A DNA stretch of 64,000 nt from assembly GCF_022768985.1 (NCBI RefSeq), contig NZ_JALEKL010000006.1:1-64000 (forward strand), given 5' to 3'. How positions within the stretch are numbered: position 1 is the stretch's first letter; each line of letters begins with the position of its first letter. The notes under the pieces are model-generated. The model saw only the letters and a program-made list of their open reading frames with translations. It searched no databases and was not told the DNA's origin. Below, piece after piece: positions 40,953 through 49,534 of the stretch. The position numbers and the translations under genes are program-made. This DNA is from Methanosphaera sp. (lineage in GTDB: Archaea > Methanobacteriota > Methanobacteria > Methanobacteriales > Methanobacteriaceae).

Positions 40953-41546
40953 TTATTTTTTAATATAATGCTCTGATAAATTCAAATCATTTAATGTATT
41001 AATATTAAATGCAAGCTCAACATTATGTGATTCATAAATACTTTGATCTTGCTCTTCATTATTTGCCAAAAGAAGATTAACACCAGTAGGTACAAGACCC
41101 TTATAAACAAGTGTAGGTGTAATTCTATACTTTTTAAATAAAGAAGCAGGTACACTAACACACATTGCAGGCTTACCACGTTTATAGTAGTTATCTAAAA
41201 CATCATCAATCTGTTCACCAGTGATAAATGGAAGATCAGCAACAATGGTCATAATAACTTCATCTTCTTCTACATACTTACGATTAGATAATATGCTTGC
41301 AAGATCCTCAATATATCCTTCACCATCTGTATGAATAACTCTTACTGGAAACTTCTTTGCATACTCAGATGTATATGGAGTATTATCACTTACTGCCACT
41401 AGAATTTTATCAATAAATTCAGATTCAATTAAAGCTTCAATAACATAGCTAATCATTGGTCGTCCATTTACCTTAATCATTGGCTTTTCATAATCCAAGT
41501 CCATCCTAGTGCCTTTACCACCAGCCATTATTAAAGCAGTAGTCAT
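40953..41546 (-). CDS. cobY: Adenosylcobinamide-phosphate guanylyltransferase
   Basis: About 197 residues with the nucleotidyltransferase signature LIMAGGKGTRM (about 5-15), EKPMIKVNGRPMISYVIEAL and IVADLPFITGEQIDDV (the metal-binding Asp, about 97). Archaeal CobY activates cobinamide phosphate with GTP in the nucleotide-loop part of cobamide synthesis, which MtrA and methanol methyltransferases need. The start at 41546 fits known CobY N-termini; longer in-frame starts exist at 41561 and 41588. Confidence 0.88.
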   Translation of the reverse strand: MTTALIMAGGKGTRMDLDYEKPMIKVNGRPMISYVIEALIESEFIDKILVAVSDNTPYTSEYAKKFPVRVIHTDGEGYIEDLASILSNRKYVEEDEVIMTIVADLPFITGEQIDDVLDNYYKRGKPAMCVSVPASLFKKYRITPTLVYKGLVPTGVNLLLANNEEQDQSIYESHNVELAFNINTLNDLNLSEHYIKK

Positions 41547-41771
41547 TTTTTTAAAAACCATCCCTATTTTTAATATAAAATAATTCAATTATTAAAGTTA
41601 ATTAATTTAGTTAATACTTTATCTAAAGTAATATTAAAAATCTATGAATATATTTCAATTTTTATAAACTTTTTTATCTAAGTTTTTATATAAGATGTAA
41701 TAAAATAACTATATAAATCAATATATTTTTTTTAATATATGATCTATAAAATTTAAAGGATTTGAAAGAAA

Positions 41772-42644
41772 ATGTTTGAAAATTTTAAAACAGTACTTCT
41801 TCTCGGATCACTTACAGGAATTCTAATAGTTATAGGTGGAATTATAGGATCAATATTCCACTTAGCATCTCTTGGAATTATTATTGGATTTGTACTTGCA
41901 GTTGGTATGAACTTCATATCATACTTCTATTCAGATTCAATTACACTAAGTGCATATAATGCAAAGATTGTAACACCAGAAGAAGCACCAGTATTACATG
42001 AAATCGTAACAGAACTTGCAAATAATGCAGGAATCAAAAAACCAAAAGTAGCAATAATACCATCATATGAACCTAATGCATTTGCAACAGGTCGTAATGA
42101 AGATCACGCAGTAGTAGCAGCAACATCAGGAATTCTCAATTTACTTACACATGATGAAATAAAAGGAGTTTTAGCTCACGAAATAGGTCATATTAAAAAT
42201 AGGGATATTCTCATAAGCTCAGTTGCAGCAACAGTTGCTGGTATGATAACAATGGTTGCAGATCTTGGAAGATATGCAGTATTCTTTGCAGATGATGAAG
42301 ATGGTGGTGGAGCAATTGCATCAATACTTGTTGCAATTATAGCACCTATTGCTGCATCAATTATACAACTTGCAATTAGCCGTTCACGTGAATATAAAGC
42401 AGATGCAACAGGTGCAATGATTACATCAAATCCACTTGCACTTGCTGATGCACTTCGTAAAATAGAATCAGGAATTATAGACCAACCAATGGATGCAAAA
42501 CCTACAGATGCACATATGTTTATTATAAACCCATTTGAAGGTGCAGGTCAAAAACTTCTTAATCTATTTTCAACACACCCATCAACAGAAGACAGAATTA
42601 AACGTCTTGAAAAGATGAGTGTAACAGGTGAATACGATATATAA
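41772..42644 (+). CDS. htpX: M48-family zinc metalloprotease HtpX homologue
   Basis: A 290-residue membrane protease. Two N-terminal helices (about 7-55), the zinc motif HEIGHIKNRD (about 137-146), two more hydrophobic segments (about 150-165 and 180-200) and the third-ligand region SREYKADATGAM (about 205-216) are visible. HtpX degrades damaged membrane proteins. A TTTAAAGGATTTGAAAG sequence lies before the ATG. It stands alone. Confidence 0.93.
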   Translation: MFENFKTVLLLGSLTGILIVIGGIIGSIFHLASLGIIIGFVLAVGMNFISYFYSDSITLSAYNAKIVTPEEAPVLHEIVTELANNAGIKKPKVAIIPSYEPNAFATGRNEDHAVVAATSGILNLLTHDEIKGVLAHEIGHIKNRDILISSVAATVAGMITMVADLGRYAVFFADDEDGGGAIASILVAIIAPIAASIIQLAISRSREYKADATGAMITSNPLALADALRKIESGIIDQPMDAKPTDAHMFIINPFEGAGQKLLNLFSTHPSTEDRIKRLEKMSVTGEYDI

Positions 42645-42768
42645 TCGTAATTCATCTTTTTAATCTTTTTTTTAAAACTATTTTTTTTATTATAAAACTA
42701 GACACTTTTTTTTATTGAATATTTTTAATTTATTTAAAAAAAAGTAAAAAAAGTGGGTGTGGAGAATA

Positions 42769-44127
42769 TTATTTCTTGTTATATGCTACTCTTTGCTGCA
42801 TTATACACATACCATTTTTAAGTCCACCTATAGGATTTATTGGACTTCCAAGTGAATTCATACAACGTGCCATCATAAGAGCACCAAGAGCAAGACCATC
42901 TTGCATAAATATTATATCATCAAAAATATCACTTATATAATCTGTTGTTAGTTGTCTTTTACATCCTGTAATTGCAGCACGCCCAGTAATTCCAACAGAC
43001 ATATCCTGACATATAAGATTAAGTTTCTTACATTTACATACAATTCTTTTAATTAAGTATGCATTAATATCATCAATTTGAAGCATTATCTCATCATTGT
43101 TGTAGTTTTTGATACATCTATTAAATGTTTCAATTAACTTTTTTTCATCATCAATTTTTGATCCTATAACTTTAATTGAACTATCATTATATTCACTTCT
43201 ATCAACTTTTACACCACCATATTCACTAACATCTGGTGGTACTTCATCTACTGTGATATATTCATGAATTTTTTGTGTATTTTGTCCTATTTCATCGTAG
43301 TTTTCAATACTATATACACTTTCATCTACATCTATTGCTGAGTCTGATTCATTTATTATTTCACATCCACGAAGTAGAATGTCAGATATTGCACCTGCAA
43401 CTCCAATAAAGTAACATAGTGTATTTGCATAGGGAGTAGAACTATCCACTATACATCCTGCAAGTGTTGTTCCCATATCAATTGACATAACAGGATTTCT
43501 AAAGTCAACTAATGAATTTTTAGATGCAAGCTTTATACCAGCATTTACAAGTTCACTTTCCATCTGATTTGATACTAATGCCTTATATGCTGGATTTACA
43601 CTTACAATTGATCCATCAAATTCTATTGTATTGAAAAATGAATATCTACGTATATGTTGTGGAATATTATCAAGCTTAAATGGTGCTTTCATCTGTGAGG
43701 GTGTAATACCACATTTTAAACATCCATCAGATAATGCTTTAATTATAACTCCCATCATATCAGAAAGTTCTGCTACTGCAACAATTCCAGTTGATCTGAC
43801 AACAAAGTCAAGATCATCTACTTCAAGCTGTGCACCACTTAAACATTCACATATTATATCATAAATTGAATCTACAATTGCCTCTTTTGATAATGGCTTT
43901 TGCCAGATTGTTTTTCCAAATACCTCTTCACCAGCAAGGGGACTTCGTATGTTACGTGTTAGTTTTACACATTTATTTATAAGATAGCTTTTATTTGTCT
44001 TAAGATTTGTTGTTATGATAAATGATTTTATTGTTGTATTTCCAAGTTCTACAGAAAGTACTGTGTAGAAGTTATCGACTATAACATCTTTTGTAGTATT
44101 TTCAATTTCAATATATTCCTGCATCAT
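42769..44127 (-). CDS. Methanogenesis marker protein 14
   Basis: A 452-residue protein with an actin/ASKHA-like ATPase character: SVELGNTTIKSFIIT (about 29-43), MSIDMGTTLAGCIVDSSTPY (about 214-233) and VGITGRAAITG near the C-terminus. Its overall pattern matches methanogenesis marker protein 14, a methanogen-restricted family of unknown biochemical function. It begins 11 bases after mtrH with AGGAG, so it belongs to the mtr transcript. This points to a role in maturing or reactivating a corrinoid enzyme such as Mtr. That role is inference. Confidence 0.8.
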   Translation of the reverse strand: MMQEYIEIENTTKDVIVDNFYTVLSVELGNTTIKSFIITTNLKTNKSYLINKCVKLTRNIRSPLAGEEVFGKTIWQKPLSKEAIVDSIYDIICECLSGAQLEVDDLDFVVRSTGIVAVAELSDMMGVIIKALSDGCLKCGITPSQMKAPFKLDNIPQHIRRYSFFNTIEFDGSIVSVNPAYKALVSNQMESELVNAGIKLASKNSLVDFRNPVMSIDMGTTLAGCIVDSSTPYANTLCYFIGVAGAISDILLRGCEIINESDSAIDVDESVYSIENYDEIGQNTQKIHEYITVDEVPPDVSEYGGVKVDRSEYNDSSIKVIGSKIDDEKKLIETFNRCIKNYNNDEIMLQIDDINAYLIKRIVCKCKKLNLICQDMSVGITGRAAITGCKRQLTTDYISDIFDDIIFMQDGLALGALMMARCMNSLGSPINPIGGLKNGMCIMQQRVAYNKK

Positions 44128-44138
44128 AAACTCCTTTT

Positions 44139-45071
44139 TTATAGTAGGTTTTTATATGGATGTGAATCTATGGCATCTATTCCTATTGCTTCATTTGCCT
44201 CTGCAATGAACATATCTGTCATTGCACATGCACTAAATGCCATTCTTGTATTTTCAATAGGACCGAAAAGTACAAAGTCTCCTCCTGCCATTTGCTGAAT
44301 TATATTTGCTCCAACATCACATACAGGCCATACTTCTGGATGTTGTTTTTTATAGTCTTTTACCCAACTCCATGCTGATGGTACGTTATGTACTCCACTT
44401 CCTGCTGGATATCCCCATTTGCTTTTTTCATTTATTGTGGTTTTTATTGCACTTCCTCCACCTTGTCCTATTGGTGTTACTGCAACATCCATTAATGGTT
44501 TATATATTCCACAATCTTGTGCTATTTCAAGAAGTCCTTTTTCTAGTATTCCTGCTCCATCATCCCATAGACTGATTTTTCCTTCTACTCCTGGCTGTGT
44601 TGGATTAAATCCCAGAATTATTGATGATGTAATATCTGAATCTGTTAATGCTTCAATCTCATCTGAGTCAATTGACATATTTATTGAGTTATATATTGAT
44701 CTTTCAGCAAGCCCATTTTCTGTTACATATTTTGCTGCTGTTATTCTTGCATCTGCTGATGTTGAATCAAGAAGAAATGGTGAATCTGTTATTGATTCTA
44801 TGAAGTCTATATATTTTACAATTGCCTCACTTGTTGCACCAAATATCTGTACAATGTTTGGATTTCCTGTTGTATCTGTCATTTCATCCATTGTATTTAT
44901 AAGATCTTCTGCTTTTTGTTTATCAAATTCTCCCTTTTTTTCATCAGATATTATGTTATGTCCTGCATAAAATATTGTTCCTGCAAGTACTGTTGGATAT
45001 TCACCAGGTTGTCCTCCAACTTTTATTCCACCAATATCAAAGACTTCCTGTTTTTTTTCAAATTTAAACAT
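44139..45071 (-). CDS. mtrH: Tetrahydromethanopterin S-methyltransferase, subunit H
   Basis: About 310 residues, a methyl-H4MPT-binding TIM barrel. VGGQPGEYPTVLAGTIFYAGH (split: GGQPGEYPTVLAGTIFYAGH, about 20-39), GNPNIVQIFGA, DSTSADARI and VTPIGQGGGSAIKTT are well conserved. MtrH carries the methyl group from methyl-H4MPT to the corrinoid on MtrA. I chose the internal ATG at 45071 because known MtrH starts MFRF/MFKF; the open frame extends seven codons further. Conservation is high, unlike the membrane subunits upstream. Confidence 0.94.
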   Translation of the reverse strand: MFKFEKKQEVFDIGGIKVGGQPGEYPTVLAGTIFYAGHNIISDEKKGEFDKQKAEDLINTMDEMTDTTGNPNIVQIFGATSEAIVKYIDFIESITDSPFLLDSTSADARITAAKYVTENGLAERSIYNSINMSIDSDEIEALTDSDITSSIILGFNPTQPGVEGKISLWDDGAGILEKGLLEIAQDCGIYKPLMDVAVTPIGQGGGSAIKTTINEKSKWGYPAGSGVHNVPSAWSWVKDYKKQHPEVWPVCDVGANIIQQMAGGDFVLFGPIENTRMAFSACAMTDMFIAEANEAIGIDAIDSHPYKNLL

Positions 45072-45099
45072 TTCCAATCTACTCCCCATCAATTCTTTT

Positions 45100-45294
45100 T
45101 TAGATTATTCCATATTTCATTAGTATTATTATAAATACTAGAGCTATTATTATTCCATATAATATTCCTATGTCTCGTCCCATTTTTCTTGATGTTTTAT
45201 GTGAATATTGTATATTTTTCTCATCAAGCTTTTCATCTAATATATTAAGACGTTCATTTATTTCATCTATTTTCTTATTTATATCATCTGACAT
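45100..45294 (-). CDS. mtrG: Tetrahydromethanopterin S-methyltransferase, subunit G
   Basis: A 64-residue protein. An N-terminal coiled-coil-like stretch (INKKIDEINERLNILDEKL) is followed by RKMGRDIGILYG (about 36-47), the recognisable MtrG motif, and one C-terminal membrane helix. It is somewhat shorter than MtrG in relatives (about 75-85 residues). MtrF would be expected just upstream, but only 14 bases separate it from mtrA. Confidence 0.85.
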   Translation of the reverse strand: MSDDINKKIDEINERLNILDEKLDEKNIQYSHKTSRKMGRDIGILYGIIIALVFIIILMKYGII

Positions 45295-45308
45295 CTTAAT
45301 TAACCTTC

Positions 45309-46064
45309 TTATATTAGTACTAGTATTATTAATGCTAAGATAAATCCTATAACTATTCCTTCTATTTTTCCTATGTCATATCCTGATTCTTGATTTTTAT
45401 ATGTGGTTGTATTTTTTATCTGCATATCTAGAACTTTGATATGATTTTGGATTTCATTAATTTTTACTGATGTTTCATCAACCATTGCAGATGTTGTTGT
45501 GACTGTTTGTATGTCATTATCTGTTATGTTATCATCTGTTTCATCTTCTGGTTTTTCATTAAGTTTTACAATCATTGCCTCTTCATGATATGCTCCAGGA
45601 TCATTAGCTATACAGTCTTTTATTTTCTGTTGTATTTCATCCAGATTTTCATTATCTATCATGTCAACTAGTTCTATTTGATCTTGGAATCTTGCTATTG
45701 ATTCTTCTGTTAGATTTTCAACAAATGGTATTGCTCCTTTTGATCCTATGATTGACTTTGTATCTGGTTCTATACCATTTTCATATAATGCTGTGATTGT
45801 CTGTCCTGTTATGTGTCCTTGTACTTCTGATCCACATACTATTACATAACGTATATTTGGATTTGCAACTACGTTTGCAACCATCTTTTCTATTCCAAGA
45901 TTTTCTGTATGTAGAGGTCCTGCAATTGCAGCTCCAGCATCTAGTAGTGGTTCATTCATCTTTGATCCTAGTGATACTACAGCAACACAACTTTCACTAT
46001 CTGCACTATCATAGTCTCCTGTTTCTCGTGGCCAATTTTCTGCTGCTTGTTTTTTATCTACCAA
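45309..46064 (-). CDS. mtrA: Tetrahydromethanopterin S-methyltransferase, subunit A (corrinoid protein)
   Basis: A 251-residue corrinoid-binding subunit. GPLHTENLGIEKMVANVVAN (about 49-68) and VCGSEVQGHITGQTI contain His84, the position that ligates cobalt in known MtrA. The catalytic domain is strongly conserved, the linker (about 170-225) is not, and a single C-terminal helix (GIVIGFILALIILVLI) anchors it. Start is TTG at 46064, supported by GGGGTGA five to six bases upstream. The gene lies between mtrB and mtrG. Confidence 0.94.
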   Translation of the reverse strand: MVDKKQAAENWPRETGDYDSADSESCVAVVSLGSKMNEPLLDAGAAIAGPLHTENLGIEKMVANVVANPNIRYVIVCGSEVQGHITGQTITALYENGIEPDTKSIIGSKGAIPFVENLTEESIARFQDQIELVDMIDNENLDEIQQKIKDCIANDPGAYHEEAMIVKLNEKPEDETDDNITDNDIQTVTTTSAMVDETSVKINEIQNHIKVLDMQIKNTTTYKNQESGYDIGKIEGIVIGFILALIILVLI

Positions 46065-46080
46065 TACTATTCACCCCTAA

Positions 46081-46356
46081 TTATATTACTAGAAGTATTA
46101 CAACTAGTATGAAGATTATAGATAAAACTATATTTAGTATTATGCCAGGATTATGTGACATATTTTCTATTGTATTTATTTTATCTATGTTATCTGTCAT
46201 TTTTTCTAGTTCATCTACTTGTGCTTGTATTTGTTCTATTTTTTCTATGTTATTGTTGATAATATTATTTTGCTGTGTATCATTTTTTGATCTTATTGTT
46301 GATGTTTTTGTATCTAGTATTAGTTCATCATCAATAATTATATTATTCATATCCAT
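46081..46356 (-). CDS. mtrB: Tetrahydromethanopterin S-methyltransferase, subunit B
   Basis: A 91-residue protein, diverged but with the MtrB layout: an N-terminal strand NNIIIDDELILDTKTSTIRS resembling the family's ...LDPSTG.I start, a Gln/Glu/Asp-rich coiled segment (IEKIEQIQAQVDELEKM) and a C-terminal helix (IILNIVLSIIFILVVILLVI). It sits between mtrC and mtrA as in other methanogens. Assignment leans on gene order. Confidence 0.72.
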   Translation of the reverse strand: MDMNNIIIDDELILDTKTSTIRSKNDTQQNNIINNNIEKIEQIQAQVDELEKMTDNIDKINTIENMSHNPGIILNIVLSIIFILVVILLVI

Positions 46357-46389
46357 TACCTAAAATCCCACCTTAAATTAATCCATTTA

Positions 46390-47136
46390 TTATTTATTAT
46401 TTCTTCCATCTGTTAGACTATAATATTGTATTGATGCTGCCTGGTGTTTTACATGTTTTATAAACTTACTTAGTGAAGCTATTAAACATATTATGCATAT
46501 TATCATGTAAATGTAGTTGTATGTATTTTGTTGTATTATTGATAATGCTATCATTATTAGAAATGTATATATTACTGCTACATTTAATGTTCTTATTTGT
46601 TCTTCATTTGGTCCTTTTGATGTGTTATATGCTAGTTGTGATATTAGAGCTACTGCTAGTATAGGAAGTATTATAACTCCATTTTCTATCATGTTTGTAT
46701 TTATTATATTTATGTTAAATGTTGATGCTATAAATGTTGCCATTGCAATTACTGCAATTTGTGATGAAACTGAAATATCCATCATGTAATGTGTATCTTC
46801 TATATTTGAAATATGTTTTAATATTACACCCACTATTATTCCAACAATTGCAGATATTATTATACTAATTATCATTGAAAGGTATCCAATTTTGAGGGCA
46901 ACTATTAAGGATATTATAGAACATATAATTGTGATAAATGTTACAATACAATCAGATAAATAACCACCATCTGTACGGCGAATTGTGTTTGTCATATATA
47001 ATATACCACAAAGAGCTACTATAATTGAAAATACACCACTAAAACTTGGAAGCAATAGGGCAAATGCCATCATAATAATACTTATACCAACACATGAAAA
47101 TCTTAAAAATTCATATGCTACTATGTCATCATTCAT
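46390..47136 (-). CDS. mtrC: Tetrahydromethanopterin S-methyltransferase, subunit C, highly diverged
   Basis: A 248-residue membrane protein with seven to eight hydrophobic segments. Assignment rests on short matches to MtrC as I remember it: NTIRRTDGGY (about 49-58) against the family's DAVRRVASYG, and SKGPNEEQIRTLNVAV (about 182-197) against SLGPDETQDRTL.LAV. Elsewhere the sequence is replaced by Ile/Leu/Met-rich helices, unlike the Gly/Ala-rich helices of typical MtrC. It overlaps mtrE by four bases. No mtrD lies between them. Confidence 0.7.
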   Translation of the reverse strand: MNDDIVAYEFLRFSCVGISIIMMAFALLLPSFSGVFSIIVALCGILYMTNTIRRTDGGYLSDCIVTFITIICSIISLIVALKIGYLSMIISIIISAIVGIIVGVILKHISNIEDTHYMMDISVSSQIAVIAMATFIASTFNINIINTNMIENGVIILPILAVALISQLAYNTSKGPNEEQIRTLNVAVIYTFLIMIALSIIQQNTYNYIYMIICIICLIASLSKFIKHVKHQAASIQYYSLTDGRNNK

Positions 47137-47903
47137 GCTAATACACCACCTATAAATAATAATACTACAACAATAATAACCACTACCATTGCATTAAATG
47201 TGCCAAGTAATGCAAATAATACAAAAAATAGTAGAATCAATACAGAAAATACTATACCTTTAATTAAACCCTGTACTTTAAGTTGTAAAATTTTAAGATT
47301 AAAACTATCTTCTCTTAAAATTATATCATTATCATTATGATATATTTTACAAACTACTCTATCTTCAACAATAGTGGATATTGATCCAATTGCAACTGCA
47401 AGTATTAAATTTAATATAAATACACTCATATTAAATGCCATATTTTCAAAGAGAATATATGAAATAAGTGTTATTGCAAAGCTACAAATAAATGAAGATA
47501 TAACCAGTTGCATACTATTTTCAACTAAAACATCGACATGTAATGGTTGATCATACAATGCCTGAGTTGTAATTTTAGCCATATATGCAACAATTGTAAT
47601 AATTGTATATATAACAGATGCAATAAGTGCTGATAAAACTAATGCCGGCATCGTATCGACTATTGGCTGTAATGTTTGAAATATAATTCCCGTTAATGTA
47701 ACTATTGTTACAAGAAGAATTGAATTTGAAGTTGTTGTTTTAAAAAATAATTTATGTTTTTTAGATCTTCTAGGTGCATCAATAATTAAGTTATTAACAT
47801 TTTCTGATTTACTATCATATTCAAGATTTGAAAACATTCCAGTAAAAAATGCTAAAACAACTGCAATAATGATAATTCCTAGATTATATGCGAAGTTCAT
47901 CAT
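47133..47903 (-). CDS. mtrE: Tetrahydromethanopterin S-methyltransferase, subunit E, highly diverged
   Basis: A 256-residue membrane protein with about six hydrophobic segments. The clearest MtrE match is YDQPLHVDVLVENSMQLV (about 116-133) against the family's ..QPVYMDVLTSHIGPIV, followed by ITLISYIL and VAIGSIST, and an N-terminal match EYDSKSENVNN against ESDVGSQSNPN. Typical MtrE is about 295 residues; the loop after GSIS is shorter and a conserved acidic residue there seems replaced. It starts 116 bases after mcrC with GGGGGAAA upstream. Confidence 0.68.
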   Translation of the reverse strand: MMNFAYNLGIIIIAVVLAFFTGMFSNLEYDSKSENVNNLIIDAPRRSKKHKLFFKTTTSNSILLVTIVTLTGIIFQTLQPIVDTMPALVLSALIASVIYTIITIVAYMAKITTQALYDQPLHVDVLVENSMQLVISSFICSFAITLISYILFENMAFNMSVFILNLILAVAIGSISTIVEDRVVCKIYHNDNDIILREDSFNLKILQLKVQGLIKGIVFSVLILLFFVLFALLGTFNAMVVVIIVVVLLFIGGVLA

Positions 47904-48019
47904 GTATTTCCCCCACTATAAAAAAAAGAGAATCAAAAATTTTAAAAAAATAATAAATTAATAAAAAAATAAATTAAAAGAAAAAAAGAAAGAGAGTAAA
48001 TACTCATCTTTTTTCCCAT

Positions 48020-48622
48020 CTAATTTCCATATTCTGTAATTGCAAAGTTTACTTTGTCAATAATTTCATCAAGTTTTTCCTGTGAACAGGATTCTCCACG
48101 TATAACATCGGTGATAATTTCAACGATTGTACCAGCTGTTTCTGGTTTTTCTGGCATAACAGCCCTTGTTTTAACTCCTATTTTTGCAAAGTCTTCAAAG
48201 TCAAGAGGATACTGTGCAATTATAACGATAGGTTTATCAACATTTCTAAGAGCATGTCTTGCCTTGTAGATAATATGGTTTTTTACACCACCAAAGTGGA
48301 AAAGTACAATATTATGACGTTCCATCTGTGCTATTTCTTTTGGTGTTACACCGAAAAGTCCTGAGTTTCCTCCACCAGGTGCATCTTTTGGAACTCCAGA
48401 TCCTGCATTTAATACAAGTGTACTTGTTTCAATATTTGCTTCACGAAGTGCAAATGTAATTTCACATACAGGTTTTGTAATATGTCTACGTCCAGGGGAC
48501 ATTGCAACAGCTACAAGTTCACTTCCACTTTTTGCATATGTTCCACGCTGTGCAATTCCTCCACCTTCACCTATTCCACGTGTTTCCCTACAATCAACAA
48601 TGTGTGTTCGTCTTCCTATCAT
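48020..48622 (-). CDS. mcrC: McrC-type reductase activation protein (orphan)
   Basis: A 200-residue protein matching McrC closely: [20 protein letters not shown] (about 3-22), [20 protein letters not shown] (about 38-57), [16 protein letters not shown] and [20 protein letters not shown]. In operons of the mcrBDCGA type, C is embedded between D and G, and mtr follows. Here C alone remains, immediately upstream of mtr, while the reductase operon (mrtBDGA) lies 16 kb away. McrC belongs to the complex that activates the reductase. It may be co-transcribed with mtr. Confidence 0.93.
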   Translation of the reverse strand: MIGRRTHIVDCRETRGIGEGGGIAQRGTYAKSGSELVAVAMSPGRRHITKPVCEITFALREANIETSTLVLNAGSGVPKDAPGGGNSGLFGVTPKEIAQMERHNIVLFHFGGVKNHIIYKARHALRNVDKPIVIIAQYPLDFEDFAKIGVKTRAVMPEKPETAGTIVEIITDVIRGESCSQEKLDEIIDKVNFAITEYGN

Positions 48623-48745
48623 AAATCTTAACTTCCTATTTAAATTAAATTATAAATATATATTATTTATTTTGTTTATAACATAGATTATATTTTACTA
48701 TATTAAAAAAAGCTCTATCAAAAAAAAATGGATAATTAATTTATT

Positions 48746-49532
48746 TTATATTTTAAGATTCCTTACCCATTCATCGTATTCTTGAAGGTTAGTATATGGA
48801 GGTTTTGAATCTATTGCTCTTGCCATATCTTTAGTATAATAATTCATCCAATAATTATCAAAGACCTCTTCACTACGATTTGAAAATGATCCTTTACCAT
48901 TTATTAATTTATCTATATTTTTAACAGATCCAATATTTTTAGTATTTCCACTTCCAGGTTTATCTGTTGCTAATTTCCATTTTTCTTGGAGTAGAAATGT
49001 GAAATCATTAGCAACTGAAGTTATACTATCTAAATCATCAATAGTATATTTTTTATATTCATTAACTTCTTGTTTGCTTCTCCTATAAATGACTCCTAAA
49101 ACAAAATGAGCTGAATAATCATTGTAAGGAAACAAGATATTTTTTAGTTGATGTTCTATTTCTGAAATATCCTGTAAATGAACCTAGTGTAAATCCATTT
49201 ACTGAATTTTTATTTTTATAATATGTACTTTTTAAATCAACAGCTATTTTTTCATCATCTTCTGTGATAAGTGTAATATCAGGATAATGGTTTTGATGTT
49301 GTGCAGGTAAGACTTTATAATTATGTTCTGATGCAAATTTTAATATACTAGGAAAAAGCATGAGCTCTATAATTTTAGAAATTACTTTTGTATCTAATGA
49401 TATAGTGTAAATATTTTTATAAATATCTATGAAACCTTTTACAACCCATTCATTATCTTCTGTTGTGATAACTTTTTTGAATTCATCAAAATATCCAAGT
49501 AGATCTTTTCTAAATTCTTCTTTTTGAAACAT
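48746..49532 (-). pseudogene. EcoRV-like type II restriction endonuclease, frameshifted
   Basis: Two adjacent frames together form one EcoRV-family enzyme of about 255 residues. The first (49119-49532) has HQNHYPDITL and IAVDLKSTYY, giving the PD...D-x-K active site (Asp85, Asp99, Lys101) and FRNRTSTK. The second (48746-49135) continues with NDYSAHFVLGVIYRR, FLLQEKWKLATDKPGSGNTK (the DNA-recognition loop) and EYDEWVRNL. Removing one base from a six-A run (T run 49140-49145 on the plus strand) joins them as STKNILFPYNDYSAHF. Start ATG is two bases after the methylase stop. Confidence 0.85.
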
Positions 49533-49534
49533 TT

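Noticed and set aside
45797-46363. Plus-strand frame of 188 codons, Leu/Ser-rich
   Set aside because: Antisense of mtrA and mtrB; the mtrA frame has a conserved corrinoid site, so the plus frame is a shadow. It is also not the missing mtrD.
47133-47903. Reading this gene as MtrD rather than MtrE
   Set aside because: The QPLHVDVL segment, the EYDSKSENVNN start and the position at the head of the operon fit MtrE; nothing matches MtrD.
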